Assembly (NCBI GenBank): GCA_047722935.1
Contig: JBDNZS010000025.1
Coordinates: forward strand, 1 to 41,213
DNA: 41,213 bases
Origin: Ethanoligenens sp047722935
Lineage (GTDB): Bacteria > Bacillota > Clostridia > Oscillospirales > Ethanoligenentaceae
Direction of reading: 5' to 3'
This document shows positions 8,687 through 16,539 of the stretch, one piece after another. The position numbers and the translations under genes are program-made. The notes beneath the pieces were generated by a model that was not told where the DNA came from, did no database searches, and saw only the letters and a program-made list of their open reading frames with translations. Numbering within the stretch: position 1 is the stretch's first letter; each line of letters starts with the position of its first letter.

Positions 8687-9952
8687 GTGGACATTTTTGG
8701 AATAGATGAAAAGATTGAGCGGGCTTCTGAGAAAGCTGCGCAGACTTGCGCGCCCGTGTTTGCACGCATTGAACGGATGGCGGCCAAAAACAGCCGTAAA
8801 GTATTGGCGGCGTTCGCGGAAAACCGCGTAAGCGAATCGCATTTTGCACCGTCCACCGGCTATGGCTACGGCGACCGCGGAAGGGAAACACTGGACAAGG
8901 TCTTTGCGCGGGCTTTGGGTGCGGAGGACGCACTGGTGCGGCATCACTTCGTTTCGGGTACACATGCTATCTCCACGGCGCTGTTTGCAGTGCTGCGCCC
9001 CGGCGATGTGATGCTTTCCTGCTCCGGTTTGCCGTATGACACGCTGCATGGGGTCATCGGCTTATGCGGCAGCGGGCAGGGCTCGCTGAAAGATTACGGC
9101 GTGCAGTATGAGCAGATCGACCTGCTGCCCGCAGGCGGCTTGGATTTGGATGCCGTAGCGGGCAGGCTGCGCCAAAGTGCCGTCAAGGTGGCATATCTTC
9201 AACGTTCGCGCGGGTATAGCCTGCGTCCGTCGCTGACCATCGAGGCCATCGCGTCTTTTTGTAAAACCGTCAAGCATGTTTCTCCCGACACGTTGGTGGT
9301 GGTTGACAACTGCTATGGTGAATTTGTGGAAGAAATGGAGCCGCCGCAGGTGGGTGCGGATCTCATCATTGGCTCGCTCATCAAGAATCCGGGCGGCGGC
9401 ATGGCCGATTCAGGCGGCTATATTGCCGGACGGCATGACTTGGTGGAACTGGCGGGTTACCGCCTGACCGCGCCGGGCGTGGGCCGCGAGGTTGGAGCAA
9501 GTCTGGGAAATACTCGTGCGCTGTTCAAAGGTCTGTTTTTTGCACCGCATGTCACCGCGCAGGCGCTCAAGACTGCTGTATTCGCGGCGGCTTTGTTTGA
9601 ACAATTCGGATTTGCCGCCACACCGCGTTGGGACGCGTCGCGCACCGATATCATTGAAACGATTGAGCTGGGCGATGCGGATGCTTTAGTGGCGTTCTGC
9701 CAGGGCTTGCAGAGCGGCTCGCCCATTGACGCTTTCGTGCGGCCGGAACCGTGGGACATGCCGGGATATGATAGTCCGGTCATCATGGCGGCGGGTGCGT
9801 TCACGCTGGGCGCGTCCATTGAGCTTTCCGCCGATGCGCCGCTGCGTCCGCCATATGCTGTTTGGATGCAGGGCGGGTTGACGTTTGAAACCGGTATGGT
9901 TGGTGTGCAGTGTGCCGCGCAGGCGCTTTTAAATGCTGGGTTCTTGAAATAA
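8687..9952 (+). CDS. YnbB-like PLP-dependent 'methionine gamma-lyase family' protein
   Basis: The 421-residue product matches the family historically named aluminium resistance protein or methionine gamma-lyase family (B. subtilis YnbB). It contains the family N-terminal block RVSESHFAPSTGYGYGDRGRE, a PLP-fold core with DNCYGEFVE, and the likely PLP-linking Lys233 in SLIKNPGGGMADSGGYIAG, followed by GVGREVGASLG. The true substrate has not been settled for the family. GTG 8687 is chosen because GGAGG (8670-8674) precedes it and the family N-terminus starts near here; ATG 8645 would add 14 residues and cannot be excluded. It lies downstream of prmC on the same strand and ends at a bidirectional terminator. 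Confidence 0.85.
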   Translation: MDIFGIDEKIERASEKAAQTCAPVFARIERMAAKNSRKVLAAFAENRVSESHFAPSTGYGYGDRGRETLDKVFARALGAEDALVRHHFVSGTHAISTALFAVLRPGDVMLSCSGLPYDTLHGVIGLCGSGQGSLKDYGVQYEQIDLLPAGGLDLDAVAGRLRQSAVKVAYLQRSRGYSLRPSLTIEAIASFCKTVKHVSPDTLVVVDNCYGEFVEEMEPPQVGADLIIGSLIKNPGGGMADSGGYIAGRHDLVELAGYRLTAPGVGREVGASLGNTRALFKGLFFAPHVTAQALKTAVFAAALFEQFGFAATPRWDASRTDIIETIELGDADALVAFCQGLQSGSPIDAFVRPEPWDMPGYDSPVIMAAGAFTLGASIELSADAPLRPPYAVWMQGGLTFETGMVGVQCAAQALLNAGFLK

Positions 9953-9963
9953 ATGCATCACAG

Positions 9964-10007
9964 AAAAGAGGCTGCCCGATACGGAAACGTACCGACAGCC
10001 TCTTTTT
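9964..10007. terminator. Bidirectional terminator between ynbB-like gene and MFS gene
   Basis: Perfect arms AAAAGAGGCTG (9964-9974) and CAGCCTCTTTT (9996-10006) enclose a 21-base loop. An A run before and a T run after the stem make it work on both strands, as suits two convergent genes. Confidence 0.85.
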
Positions 10008-10030
10008 GCTGTGCCTGCAATCTGCGGGGA

Positions 10031-11746
10031 TTATGCCTCTTGGTCGTTCTCCTCCCCGTAGACATACCGTCCGCCGCGCAGGAAGGAGGCCACCGCCGCG
10101 ATGGCCGACATGGCGGCAGACATGTAAAACGCCAGCCGTAGGCTGGACATCACCGCGGGTGCGATGGTGAGGGGGAAGAACCGGGTACCCAGCAGCGTGG
10201 CGCGCGAAGCGGCAGGCAGCGCGGAAAGGACGGATGCAGGTACCAAATGACTCATGGGATTGTATCCCAAAAACGCCGAGAACAACGCGACTGTCGGCGG
10301 CAGTTGAGAGATTTTTACTGCGGAGGCCACCGGCACGCCTTGCGCAATCAACCCCTGTGACAGGATGGGTGGCAGCTGATGTACCATGCCGATGAGGATG
10401 ATGGAGAAATAGAGGGTCATGCTCAGCGCAATACCGGTATTCTGGAGTGTAGAACGCATGCCGGCGGACGCACCGCGTTGGTTGGCAGGTACGGCGTTCA
10501 TGATGGCAGTGGTGTTCGGCGCGGAGAACATACCCATGCCAAAACCGAGGATGAGCAACAGCACGAAAAAGATGCCATAGCTGAAATTGGCGGGCAGGAA
10601 GGTCAGCAATACGAATCCGACTACTGTGAGTATCATACCGCCGGTGGAGAACCACCTTGCGCCAAAGCGGTCGGAGAGCATCCCACTCAACGGCCCCATA
10701 GCAAAAAAGCCCGCCATCATTGGCAGCATGTAAATGCCGGACCAGAGCGGCGTGGAGGCGAAACTGTAACCATGCAGAGGGAGCCAGATGCCTTGCAGCC
10801 AGATGATGAGCATGAATTGCAGACCGCCGCGCGCCACGGAGGACAAAAACAGGCTGACGCATCCACAGGAAAACGCGCGGATGCGGAACAGACGCAGATG
10901 GAACATTGGGTTTCTTACGCGCAGTTCCACGATTACAAAGCTGATTAGCAGCAGGATGCCGATCAGACAGCCCACGATGACAAGGGGGTTGCGCCAGCCC
11001 ATTTTATCGCTGCCATAAGGCATGATGCCGTAGGTGAGCGCCAGCAGCAGCACCGTCAGCCCCACGGCAAATGTGATATTACCTGCCCAGTCGATCTTCT
11101 GTGAACGGTCAGGCTGGGTGGTTTCTTTCAGTTTGAGGTAGGCCCAGACCGTGCCGAACAACCCGGCGGGTACACTCACCAGAAACACCAGCTTCCAGTC
11201 AATATCTGCGAGCAGGCCGCCTACAATCAAGCCAATGAGCGAGCCGCCGATGCCTGCAATCTGATTAATGCCCATTGCCATGCCGCGCTGGTGAGAGGCA
11301 AACGCATCGGTGATAATGGCGGTGCTGTTGGAAAACAGGAAGCCTGCGCCAACACCTTGCAGCAGCCGCAGGATAATGAGCTGTTGTACGCCCGCCGTGC
11401 CTTTTCCGGGTGCGAGGAAAAGCAGCACAGAAGTGACGGCGAAGACGGCAAACCCCAGATTATACAGCCGTACCCGCCCGTAGATGTCTGAGATGCGGCC
11501 AAAAGAGACCAGCAATGTGGCTGTCACCACAGTATAACCCATCAGCATCCAGAGCATATAGGGTACGTTGCTTGCCTGCATGGGGTCTACATGCAGCCCC
11601 CGGAAGATGGCGGGAAGTGCAATGAGGATGATGTTGCTGTTGAGCGCCGCCATCAGGATGCCCAACGTGGTGTTGGAAAGCGCCAGCCACTTATATCCGG
11701 GTGAAAGCGGCTGGGCAGCGGGCGCCAGAGTGGTCTTGTGTTGCAA
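10031..11746 (-). CDS. MFS multidrug exporter, DHA2 (EmrB/QacA) family
   Basis: The 571-residue polytopic protein has the MFS motif A-like FGRISDIYGRVRLYN after the second helix, a motif C-like region (GVGAGFLFSNSTAIITDAF) and about 14 hydrophobic helices, as in DHA2-family proton-driven drug exporters. TTG at 11746 is chosen because AAAGGA lies 8 bases upstream on the minus strand and the first predicted helix follows soon after; a longer frame to 11872 adds a non-homologous looking extension that would overlap the promoter region. It is divergent from a MarR regulator with a shared 230-base region holding a palindromic operator, so the pair is probably a ligand-induced efflux module. The substrate is unknown. 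Confidence 0.9.
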   Translation of the reverse strand: MQHKTTLAPAAQPLSPGYKWLALSNTTLGILMAALNSNIILIALPAIFRGLHVDPMQASNVPYMLWMLMGYTVVTATLLVSFGRISDIYGRVRLYNLGFAVFAVTSVLLFLAPGKGTAGVQQLIILRLLQGVGAGFLFSNSTAIITDAFASHQRGMAMGINQIAGIGGSLIGLIVGGLLADIDWKLVFLVSVPAGLFGTVWAYLKLKETTQPDRSQKIDWAGNITFAVGLTVLLLALTYGIMPYGSDKMGWRNPLVIVGCLIGILLLISFVIVELRVRNPMFHLRLFRIRAFSCGCVSLFLSSVARGGLQFMLIIWLQGIWLPLHGYSFASTPLWSGIYMLPMMAGFFAMGPLSGMLSDRFGARWFSTGGMILTVVGFVLLTFLPANFSYGIFFVLLLILGFGMGMFSAPNTTAIMNAVPANQRGASAGMRSTLQNTGIALSMTLYFSIILIGMVHQLPPILSQGLIAQGVPVASAVKISQLPPTVALFSAFLGYNPMSHLVPASVLSALPAASRATLLGTRFFPLTIAPAVMSSLRLAFYMSAAMSAIAAVASFLRGGRYVYGEENDQEA

Positions 11747-11822
11747 ATGAAACAGTCCTTTCGATGCCGTGTTGGTTGGCAAATGTGTTTTAAAAAATTT
11801 TGCCCTATAGGCGCAGGCGTAG

Positions 11823-11851
11823 TTGACAAATCCTTCAAAGTATATTATAAA
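11823..11851 (+). promoter_or_regulatory. Consensus sigma-A promoter for the MarR gene
   Basis: TTGACA (11823-11828), a 17-base spacer and TATAAA (11846-11851) point toward the marR-type gene at 11976. On the opposite strand TTGTAT (11872-11867), a 17-base spacer and TATAAT (11849-11844) could serve the exporter, so the two promoters would overlap face to face. Confidence 0.75.
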
Positions 11852-11857
11852 TACAAT

Positions 11858-11875
11858 TAGTTGAACATACAACTA
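11858..11875. promoter_or_regulatory. Palindromic MarR-type operator
   Basis: TAGTTGAACATACAACTA has perfect 6-base arms around a 6-base centre. It begins at the predicted transcription start of the MarR gene and falls between the predicted -35 and -10 boxes of the exporter promoter, so a bound dimer could block both. Confidence 0.65.
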
Positions 11876-11975
11876 TGTGTGAAAAATATAGCATATTATA
11901 AAAAGATCAAGTGGAATATTGCAAATTTTTGTGTATTTTCGATTTCGCTATATGTGTGACAGAAGTGAGGGAATA

Positions 11976-12425
11976 ATGGACAGTGAGCAGTCTTTTGGCC
12001 GGTATATCTCAATGCTGTACCGGTTTCGGCGCAGTTTTATGGCCAGACGGTTGGGTGATTTCGGACGCGTGGCAGGGCTATATGTCTTTTTGCTCACGCT
12101 GGAGCGGCATGACGGGCAGAATCAAGAACAGATTTCCACACGCCTGCGCATCGATAAGGCGACCACCTGCAAGGGCCTGCAAAAATTGGAGCGGCAGGGC
12201 TATATCCACCGCGAAGTAGACGCCCGCGACCACCGCGCCTATCAAGTCTATTTGGATGAAGCAGGGCGTGCGGCATTGCCCGCCATCCACAAGGCGCTGC
12301 GTGAGTGGGACGCATTGGTGACAGGGGAACTGTCAAAAGAGGAGGAACGGCTGATTGCAAGCCTGCTCAAGCAGCTGGCCGAACGGGCGGGCAACGCTAT
12401 TTCCGACCTGCCGAAGCAGCCGTGA
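11976..12425 (+). CDS. MarR-family transcriptional regulator
   Basis: The 149-residue protein has the MarR layout: helical dimerisation ends around a winged helix-turn-helix. EQISTRLRIDKATTCKGLQKLERQGYI (about 51-77) covers the recognition helix, and REVDARDHRAYQVYLDEAG (about 79-97) forms the wing with its typical D-x-R-D signature. ATG at 11976 is chosen because GAGGG (11967-11971) precedes it; the longer frame starting at 11919 begins inside the leader. It most likely represses the divergent MFS exporter and itself through the palindrome at 11858-11875, releasing DNA when a drug-like ligand binds (established for the family, inferred here). Confidence 0.92.
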   Translation: MDSEQSFGRYISMLYRFRRSFMARRLGDFGRVAGLYVFLLTLERHDGQNQEQISTRLRIDKATTCKGLQKLERQGYIHREVDARDHRAYQVYLDEAGRAALPAIHKALREWDALVTGELSKEEERLIASLLKQLAERAGNAISDLPKQP

Positions 12426-12485
12426 TTCGTCCCGGCGTCCGAATGTATACACGTGAAAAAATACAGGCAGCCCCTGCTGCTTTTA

Positions 12486-12514
12486 TTGCTTTTACTTTTA
12501 AAAAACAGTATAAT
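12486..12514 (+). promoter_or_regulatory. recA promoter
   Basis: TTGCTT (12486-12491), a 17-base spacer and TATAAT (12509-12514) lie about 120 bases before recA. I do not see the usual Firmicutes LexA box (CGAAC-N4-GTTCG) in this upstream region, so SOS control is not evident from the sequence. Confidence 0.65.
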
Positions 12515-12635
12515 GAAAAGAAGAAAACCCGTGCTTTTTGCGGGCGCGGTCCATTTGGACGACGGAACAGGTTGCATATAGTATAAGTGCGGACAGCCCG
12601 CAATGGCGGGGAACGGTACATCGGGAGGACGCGGG

Positions 12636-13835
12636 ATGGAACAGAAAAAGCGTGCGGCAGTTGTCGCGCCTACCAACATAGAGGATAAACGCAAAGCGCT
12701 TGAGACGGCGCTGGCCAATATTGAAAAGCAGTTTGGAAAAGGTGCGGTGATGCGGCTGGGGCAGAATGTTGCAATGAATGTTGCGGCAATCTCTACCGGC
12801 TCCGTTTCGTTAGATATGGCACTGGGAATCGGCGGTGTGCCTCGCGGGCGCATTGTGGAAATCTATGGGCCGGAATCTTCCGGTAAGACGACAGTGGCTT
12901 TGCATATCATTGCGCAGGCACAAAAGGCGGGCGGCAGCGCGGCGTTCATCGATGCGGAACATGCGCTTGATCCGGTCTATGCCAAGGCGCTTGGCGTGGA
13001 TGTGGATGCATTGCTGGTCTCTCAGCCGGATAACGGCGAGCAGGCGTTGGAGATCGCGGAAGCACTGGTGCGCAGCGGCGCCATTGACATACTGGTGGTC
13101 GATTCCGTGGCGGCCTTGGTACCCCGTGCCGAGATTGAAGGGGATATGGGCGACAGCCACGTCGGTTTGCAGGCGCGCTTAATGTCACAGGCGCTGCGCA
13201 AACTGGCAGGCGCACTTTCCAAGTTCAACTGCGTAGCGGTATTTATCAACCAGCTGCGTGAAAAAGTCGGTGTTGTATATGGCAACCCCGAGGTGACGAC
13301 CGGCGGACGGGCGCTCAAATTCTATTCGTCCGTGCGGCTGGATGTGCGCAAAAAAGAAACCATTAAAAACGGCGACGAGGTGATCGGCGTGCGCACGAAG
13401 GTCAAAGTCGTGAAAAACAAGGTTGCACCGCCGTTCAAACTGGCGGAATTTGATATCATGTACGGTACTGGAATCTCGCATGAAGGGGAAATTTTGGATC
13501 TGGCTGTGGAGATGGATATCATCCACAAGAGCGGCTCCTGGTTTTCCTATCAGGACAAACGGCTGGGGCAGGGGCGCGACAATGTGAAAAGGCTCCTTGA
13601 GGAAGACCCCGCGATGGCTGCGGAAATCGAGAAGTTGGTGCGCGCGCATAAAGATGAACCGGAAGAGCCTGTAAAGGGAAAAAAAACGGGTACGAATCCA
13701 GTCAAACCGCCTGTCAAGGAAGCAGCGGTCGAGGATGAGCTGGATGCACTGCTGGATGTGGCGGATGAAGAGGTGCCGGCCTCTGCACGCGCGTCCAAAG
13801 CTGCCAGCATCGACGTGGAGGCAGACGACATTTGA
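12636..13835 (+). CDS. recA: Recombinase RecA
   Basis: RecA forms ATP-dependent filaments on single-stranded DNA for strand exchange and stimulates LexA self-cleavage. The 399-residue protein has Walker A GPESSGKTT (78-86), Walker B ILVVDS (152-157), loop L1 EGDMGDSHVGLQAR (168-181), and NQLREKVGVVYGNPEVTTGG (205-224) covering loop L2. The C-terminal tail is rather long: a Lys-rich segment (KGKKTGTNP) is followed by an acidic, low-complexity end rich in Asp, Glu and Ala. ATG 12636 is chosen because GGGAGG (12623-12628) lies 7 bases upstream; the longer frame has no such site. It is translationally coupled to recX. Confidence 0.98.
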   Translation: MEQKKRAAVVAPTNIEDKRKALETALANIEKQFGKGAVMRLGQNVAMNVAAISTGSVSLDMALGIGGVPRGRIVEIYGPESSGKTTVALHIIAQAQKAGGSAAFIDAEHALDPVYAKALGVDVDALLVSQPDNGEQALEIAEALVRSGAIDILVVDSVAALVPRAEIEGDMGDSHVGLQARLMSQALRKLAGALSKFNCVAVFINQLREKVGVVYGNPEVTTGGRALKFYSSVRLDVRKKETIKNGDEVIGVRTKVKVVKNKVAPPFKLAEFDIMYGTGISHEGEILDLAVEMDIIHKSGSWFSYQDKRLGQGRDNVKRLLEEDPAMAAEIEKLVRAHKDEPEEPVKGKKTGTNPVKPPVKEAAVEDELDALLDVADEEVPASARASKAASIDVEADDI

Positions 13836-14443
13836 GCACGGTGGTGACAGCCATCCGCTTACTGAAAAACGGGCGGTACGGCTTGTTTTCCGATGATAGG
13901 TTCTTGCTTTCTCTTAGCAGCGGCGCTTTGCTCGATGCAGGCGTTGTGCGGGGGGATACGCTTGAAGATGATGAACTGGCGGAACTGTGCGCACGTGCAA
14001 AAGCCGACAAGGCGCGAAACAAGGCACTGCGTCTGCTGGCGGGGCGCGACCACGCTAAAGCGGAACTGACACGCAAGATTGCCCGTACCGAGGGCGCGGA
14101 AGCCGCTGAGGCGGCCGCGGACGAGATGGAACGCACCGGGCTGATTGATGACCGCGCGTTTGCCGAGCGCTTTGCCAACGAGTTGTATGGCAGGCGGTTG
14201 TATGGAAGACGGCGTGCCGTGCTGGAACTTTGCCGGCGCGGCGTGGCGCGCACATTGGCCGAGGAGGTCTGCGCGGCATTGGACGACGAGCCTCTCCGCC
14301 GCGCCACAGCTTTTTTAGAGAAAAAATATCCCCGTGCTTCTGCTGATGAGAAAGAGCAGCGGCGCGCGCTGGCGGCGCTTGATCGCGCAGGCTACGATTG
14401 GGACACGGCGCGTGAAGCGTTGCAATGGGATACGACCGCGTAA
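13832..14443 (+). CDS. recX: Regulatory protein RecX
   Basis: RecX binds the RecA filament and limits its activity. The 203-residue product has the helical repeats typical of RecX: RLLAGRDHAKAELTRKI, then DEMERTGLIDDRAFAERFANELYGRR with the characteristic L-I-D-D-x-x-F-A core, and a third weaker repeat near the C-terminus. The proposed start is TTG at 13832, overlapping the recA stop (TTGA), with GGAGG at 13817-13821 ten bases upstream; GTG codons at 13841 and 13844 are alternatives. The recA-recX order is common across bacteria and the overlap suggests coupled translation. Confidence 0.92.
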   Translation: MSTVVTAIRLLKNGRYGLFSDDRFLLSLSSGALLDAGVVRGDTLEDDELAELCARAKADKARNKALRLLAGRDHAKAELTRKIARTEGAEAAEAAADEMERTGLIDDRAFAERFANELYGRRLYGRRRAVLELCRRGVARTLAEEVCAALDDEPLRRATAFLEKKYPRASADEKEQRRALAALDRAGYDWDTAREALQWDTTA

Positions 14444-14553
14444 CTTGCTGTGTTATGCGGTTCTGTTTTATGGATTTACGTTATCACGATGAAAAGCGCG
14501 TGCCGCAATAAGGGCTTGTTATAGGTGCGGCTTTGGCGCACCGGGAGGAACCG

Positions 14554-15909
14554 ATGGAAAATACACCGATCAAAGTGGGGATGATCTCACTGGGATGTCC
14601 TAAAAATCAGGTGGATGCCGAAGAGATGCTTGCAAAGCTGGTGGGAGATGGGTTCATACTTACGCCGCACATGGATGCGGCTGATGTGGTCATCATCAAC
14701 ACCTGCGGGTTTATTGAGGATGCCAAAAAGGAATCCATTGAGAATATATTGGAAATGGGCCAGCTTAAAAAAGAGGGTACCATTCGTGGCATTGTAGTCA
14801 CCGGCTGTCTGTCCGAGCGGTATTTCAAGGAAATGCGGCAGGAATTTCCAGAGGTCAACTGCATCCTGCAAGTGGGGCGGGCGGGCGACATCGCCGATGC
14901 CGTGCGGGCTGCGAACAGCGGCGGTACGCTGGACCTGTCCGGGCGGCCGGAAAGCCTTGCGAACGGTGGCGCGCGCATCCTTACCACATTGCCGTTCTAC
15001 AGCTATCTCAAGATTGCGGAGGGCTGCGACAACCACTGTACCTACTGCATCATCCCGCGTCTGCGCGGCAAATACCGCAGCCGCCCATTGGAGGAATTGG
15101 TGCGCGAGGCCGAACAGCTTGCAGCACAAGGCGTCCGTGAACTGACGCTGGTGGCACAGGATACGACCCGCTATGGCATGGATCTGTATGCAGGCAGGAA
15201 AATGCTGCCGGAATTGCTGCGCCGCCTTTGCCGGATTGAGGGGCTGCATTGGGTGCGTGTGCTATATTGTTATCCCGAAGCCATCACCGATGAGTTGATT
15301 GACACCATTGCATCCGAGGAAAAGGTGGTGCCGTATATCGACATGCCCATTCAGCATGTCAGCCCGCGCGTGGTACACGCCATGAACCGCCGGATGTCCA
15401 AAGAGGAGATTCTCACGTTGGTGGGCAAATTGCGTGCGCGCATTCCGGACGTAACACTGCGTACGACGCTGATTGTTGGCTTTCCGGGCGAGACTGAGGA
15501 GGAATTTTCCGAGTTGGCCGCGTTTGTGAAGGAAACGCGCTTTGACCGTCTCGGTGCGTTTGCCTATTCTCAAGAGGATGGCACACCCGCCGCGAATATG
15601 CCGAATCAGATCGATGAAGATGTCAAACAGCAGCGGCAGGAACGAATAGTGGAAGAGCAAATGCTGGTGGCTGACCAGAAGAACGAGCATCGCCTGGGCG
15701 ATACCGTCGAGGTGTTGGTGGAAGGCTACGACCGTTATGCAGAGTGCCACTTTGGGCGCAGTGCGGCGGAAGCGCCTGAAATCGACGGCAAAATCTTTAT
15801 CCGTTCAAAGAAAAAATGTCAGCCTGGGGAATTTGTTTCCGTGCATATTGATGAGGTGTGCGGAGACGATTTGCTCGGTTGCGTGGAACAAGGAGAGATG
15901 CAGGCTTGA
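14554..15909 (+). CDS. rimO: Ribosomal protein S12 methylthiotransferase RimO
   Basis: RimO is a radical-SAM enzyme that adds a methylthio group to an Asp of ribosomal protein S12. The 451-residue protein has the N-terminal UPF0004 domain with Cys15 (SLGCPKNQVDAE), Cys51 (NTCGFI) and Cys85 (VTGCLSERY) for the auxiliary [4Fe-4S] cluster. The radical-SAM motif CDNHCTYC (Cys158, 162, 165) follows, with a C-terminal TRAM domain. SLGCPKNQVD separates RimO from the tRNA enzyme MiaB. ATG 14554 follows GGGAGG (14543-14548); the longer frame from 14533 has no site. The stop overlaps the TTG start of pgsA. A 110-base gap separates it from recX. Confidence 0.96.
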   Translation: MENTPIKVGMISLGCPKNQVDAEEMLAKLVGDGFILTPHMDAADVVIINTCGFIEDAKKESIENILEMGQLKKEGTIRGIVVTGCLSERYFKEMRQEFPEVNCILQVGRAGDIADAVRAANSGGTLDLSGRPESLANGGARILTTLPFYSYLKIAEGCDNHCTYCIIPRLRGKYRSRPLEELVREAEQLAAQGVRELTLVAQDTTRYGMDLYAGRKMLPELLRRLCRIEGLHWVRVLYCYPEAITDELIDTIASEEKVVPYIDMPIQHVSPRVVHAMNRRMSKEEILTLVGKLRARIPDVTLRTTLIVGFPGETEEEFSELAAFVKETRFDRLGAFAYSQEDGTPAANMPNQIDEDVKQQRQERIVEEQMLVADQKNEHRLGDTVEVLVEGYDRYAECHFGRSAAEAPEIDGKIFIRSKKKCQPGEFVSVHIDEVCGDDLLGCVEQGEMQA

Positions 15910-16445
15910 ACACACCGAACAAGCTCACGGTTTTCCGCATGGTTTTGGTCCCGGTTTTCATGGCGTTCGCTTTGTTGCCGGCAGGCAACTGGCGGCTGCT
16001 GGTCGCGCTGGCGGTGTTCATTGTGGCTTCGGTGACCGACTTGATCGACGGCAAACTGGCGCGCAAATACAATCAGATTACCACATTTGGCAAGTTCATG
16101 GACCCGCTGGCCGACAAACTGTTGGTCTGTGCGGCGTTGGTCGTGTGTGTGCAGATCGGCTTGGCAAGCACGTGGGCGGTCGTGCTCATTATTGCGCGGG
16201 AGTTTCTGGTTACCTCGCTGCGCTTGCTTGCGGCAGGCAGCGGTGAGGTGATTGCGGCCAATATCTGGGGCAAAGTCAAAACAAACAGCCAGATGTATGC
16301 GATTATTCTTGCGCTGCTGATTGCCGGATTGGGCGGCCCCACCTGGATTGGTCATGTTCTCATATGGATTGCGGCGGTTTTCACGGCGATTTCCGGTTTG
16401 CAGTATCTGTGGGCATACCGTGCGTATATCGATACCACAAAATAA
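15906..16445 (+). CDS. pgsA: CDP-diacylglycerol--glycerol-3-phosphate 3-phosphatidyltransferase PgsA
   Basis: PgsA makes phosphatidylglycerophosphate, the first committed step of phosphatidylglycerol synthesis, in the cytoplasmic membrane. The 179-residue product has the complete CDP-alcohol phosphotransferase motif D-x2-D-G-x2-A-R-x8-G-x3-D-x3-D, beginning at TDLIDGKLARKYNQ and ending at MDPLADK, and several hydrophobic helices. The proposed TTG start at 15906 overlaps the rimO stop and has AGGAG (15891-15895) ten bases upstream; the N-terminus MNTPNKLTVFRMVLVP is typical of the family. The rimO-pgsA pairing occurs in many Firmicutes. Confidence 0.95.
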   Translation: MNTPNKLTVFRMVLVPVFMAFALLPAGNWRLLVALAVFIVASVTDLIDGKLARKYNQITTFGKFMDPLADKLLVCAALVVCVQIGLASTWAVVLIIAREFLVTSLRLLAAGSGEVIAANIWGKVKTNSQMYAIILALLIAGLGGPTWIGHVLIWIAAVFTAISGLQYLWAYRAYIDTTK

Positions 16446-16539
16446 TATGTAGGAAATGGGCTTTATGCCTGTAAAAATAGGGTATGCTTGGACTTTGTTT
16501 GGGCTGACCCCGTATTTTTAATTTAGGAGGATTCTATTT

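Noticed and set aside
12441..12455. TGTATACA palindrome upstream of recA as a LexA box
   Set aside because: It does not match the Firmicutes SOS consensus and lies well upstream of the promoter.
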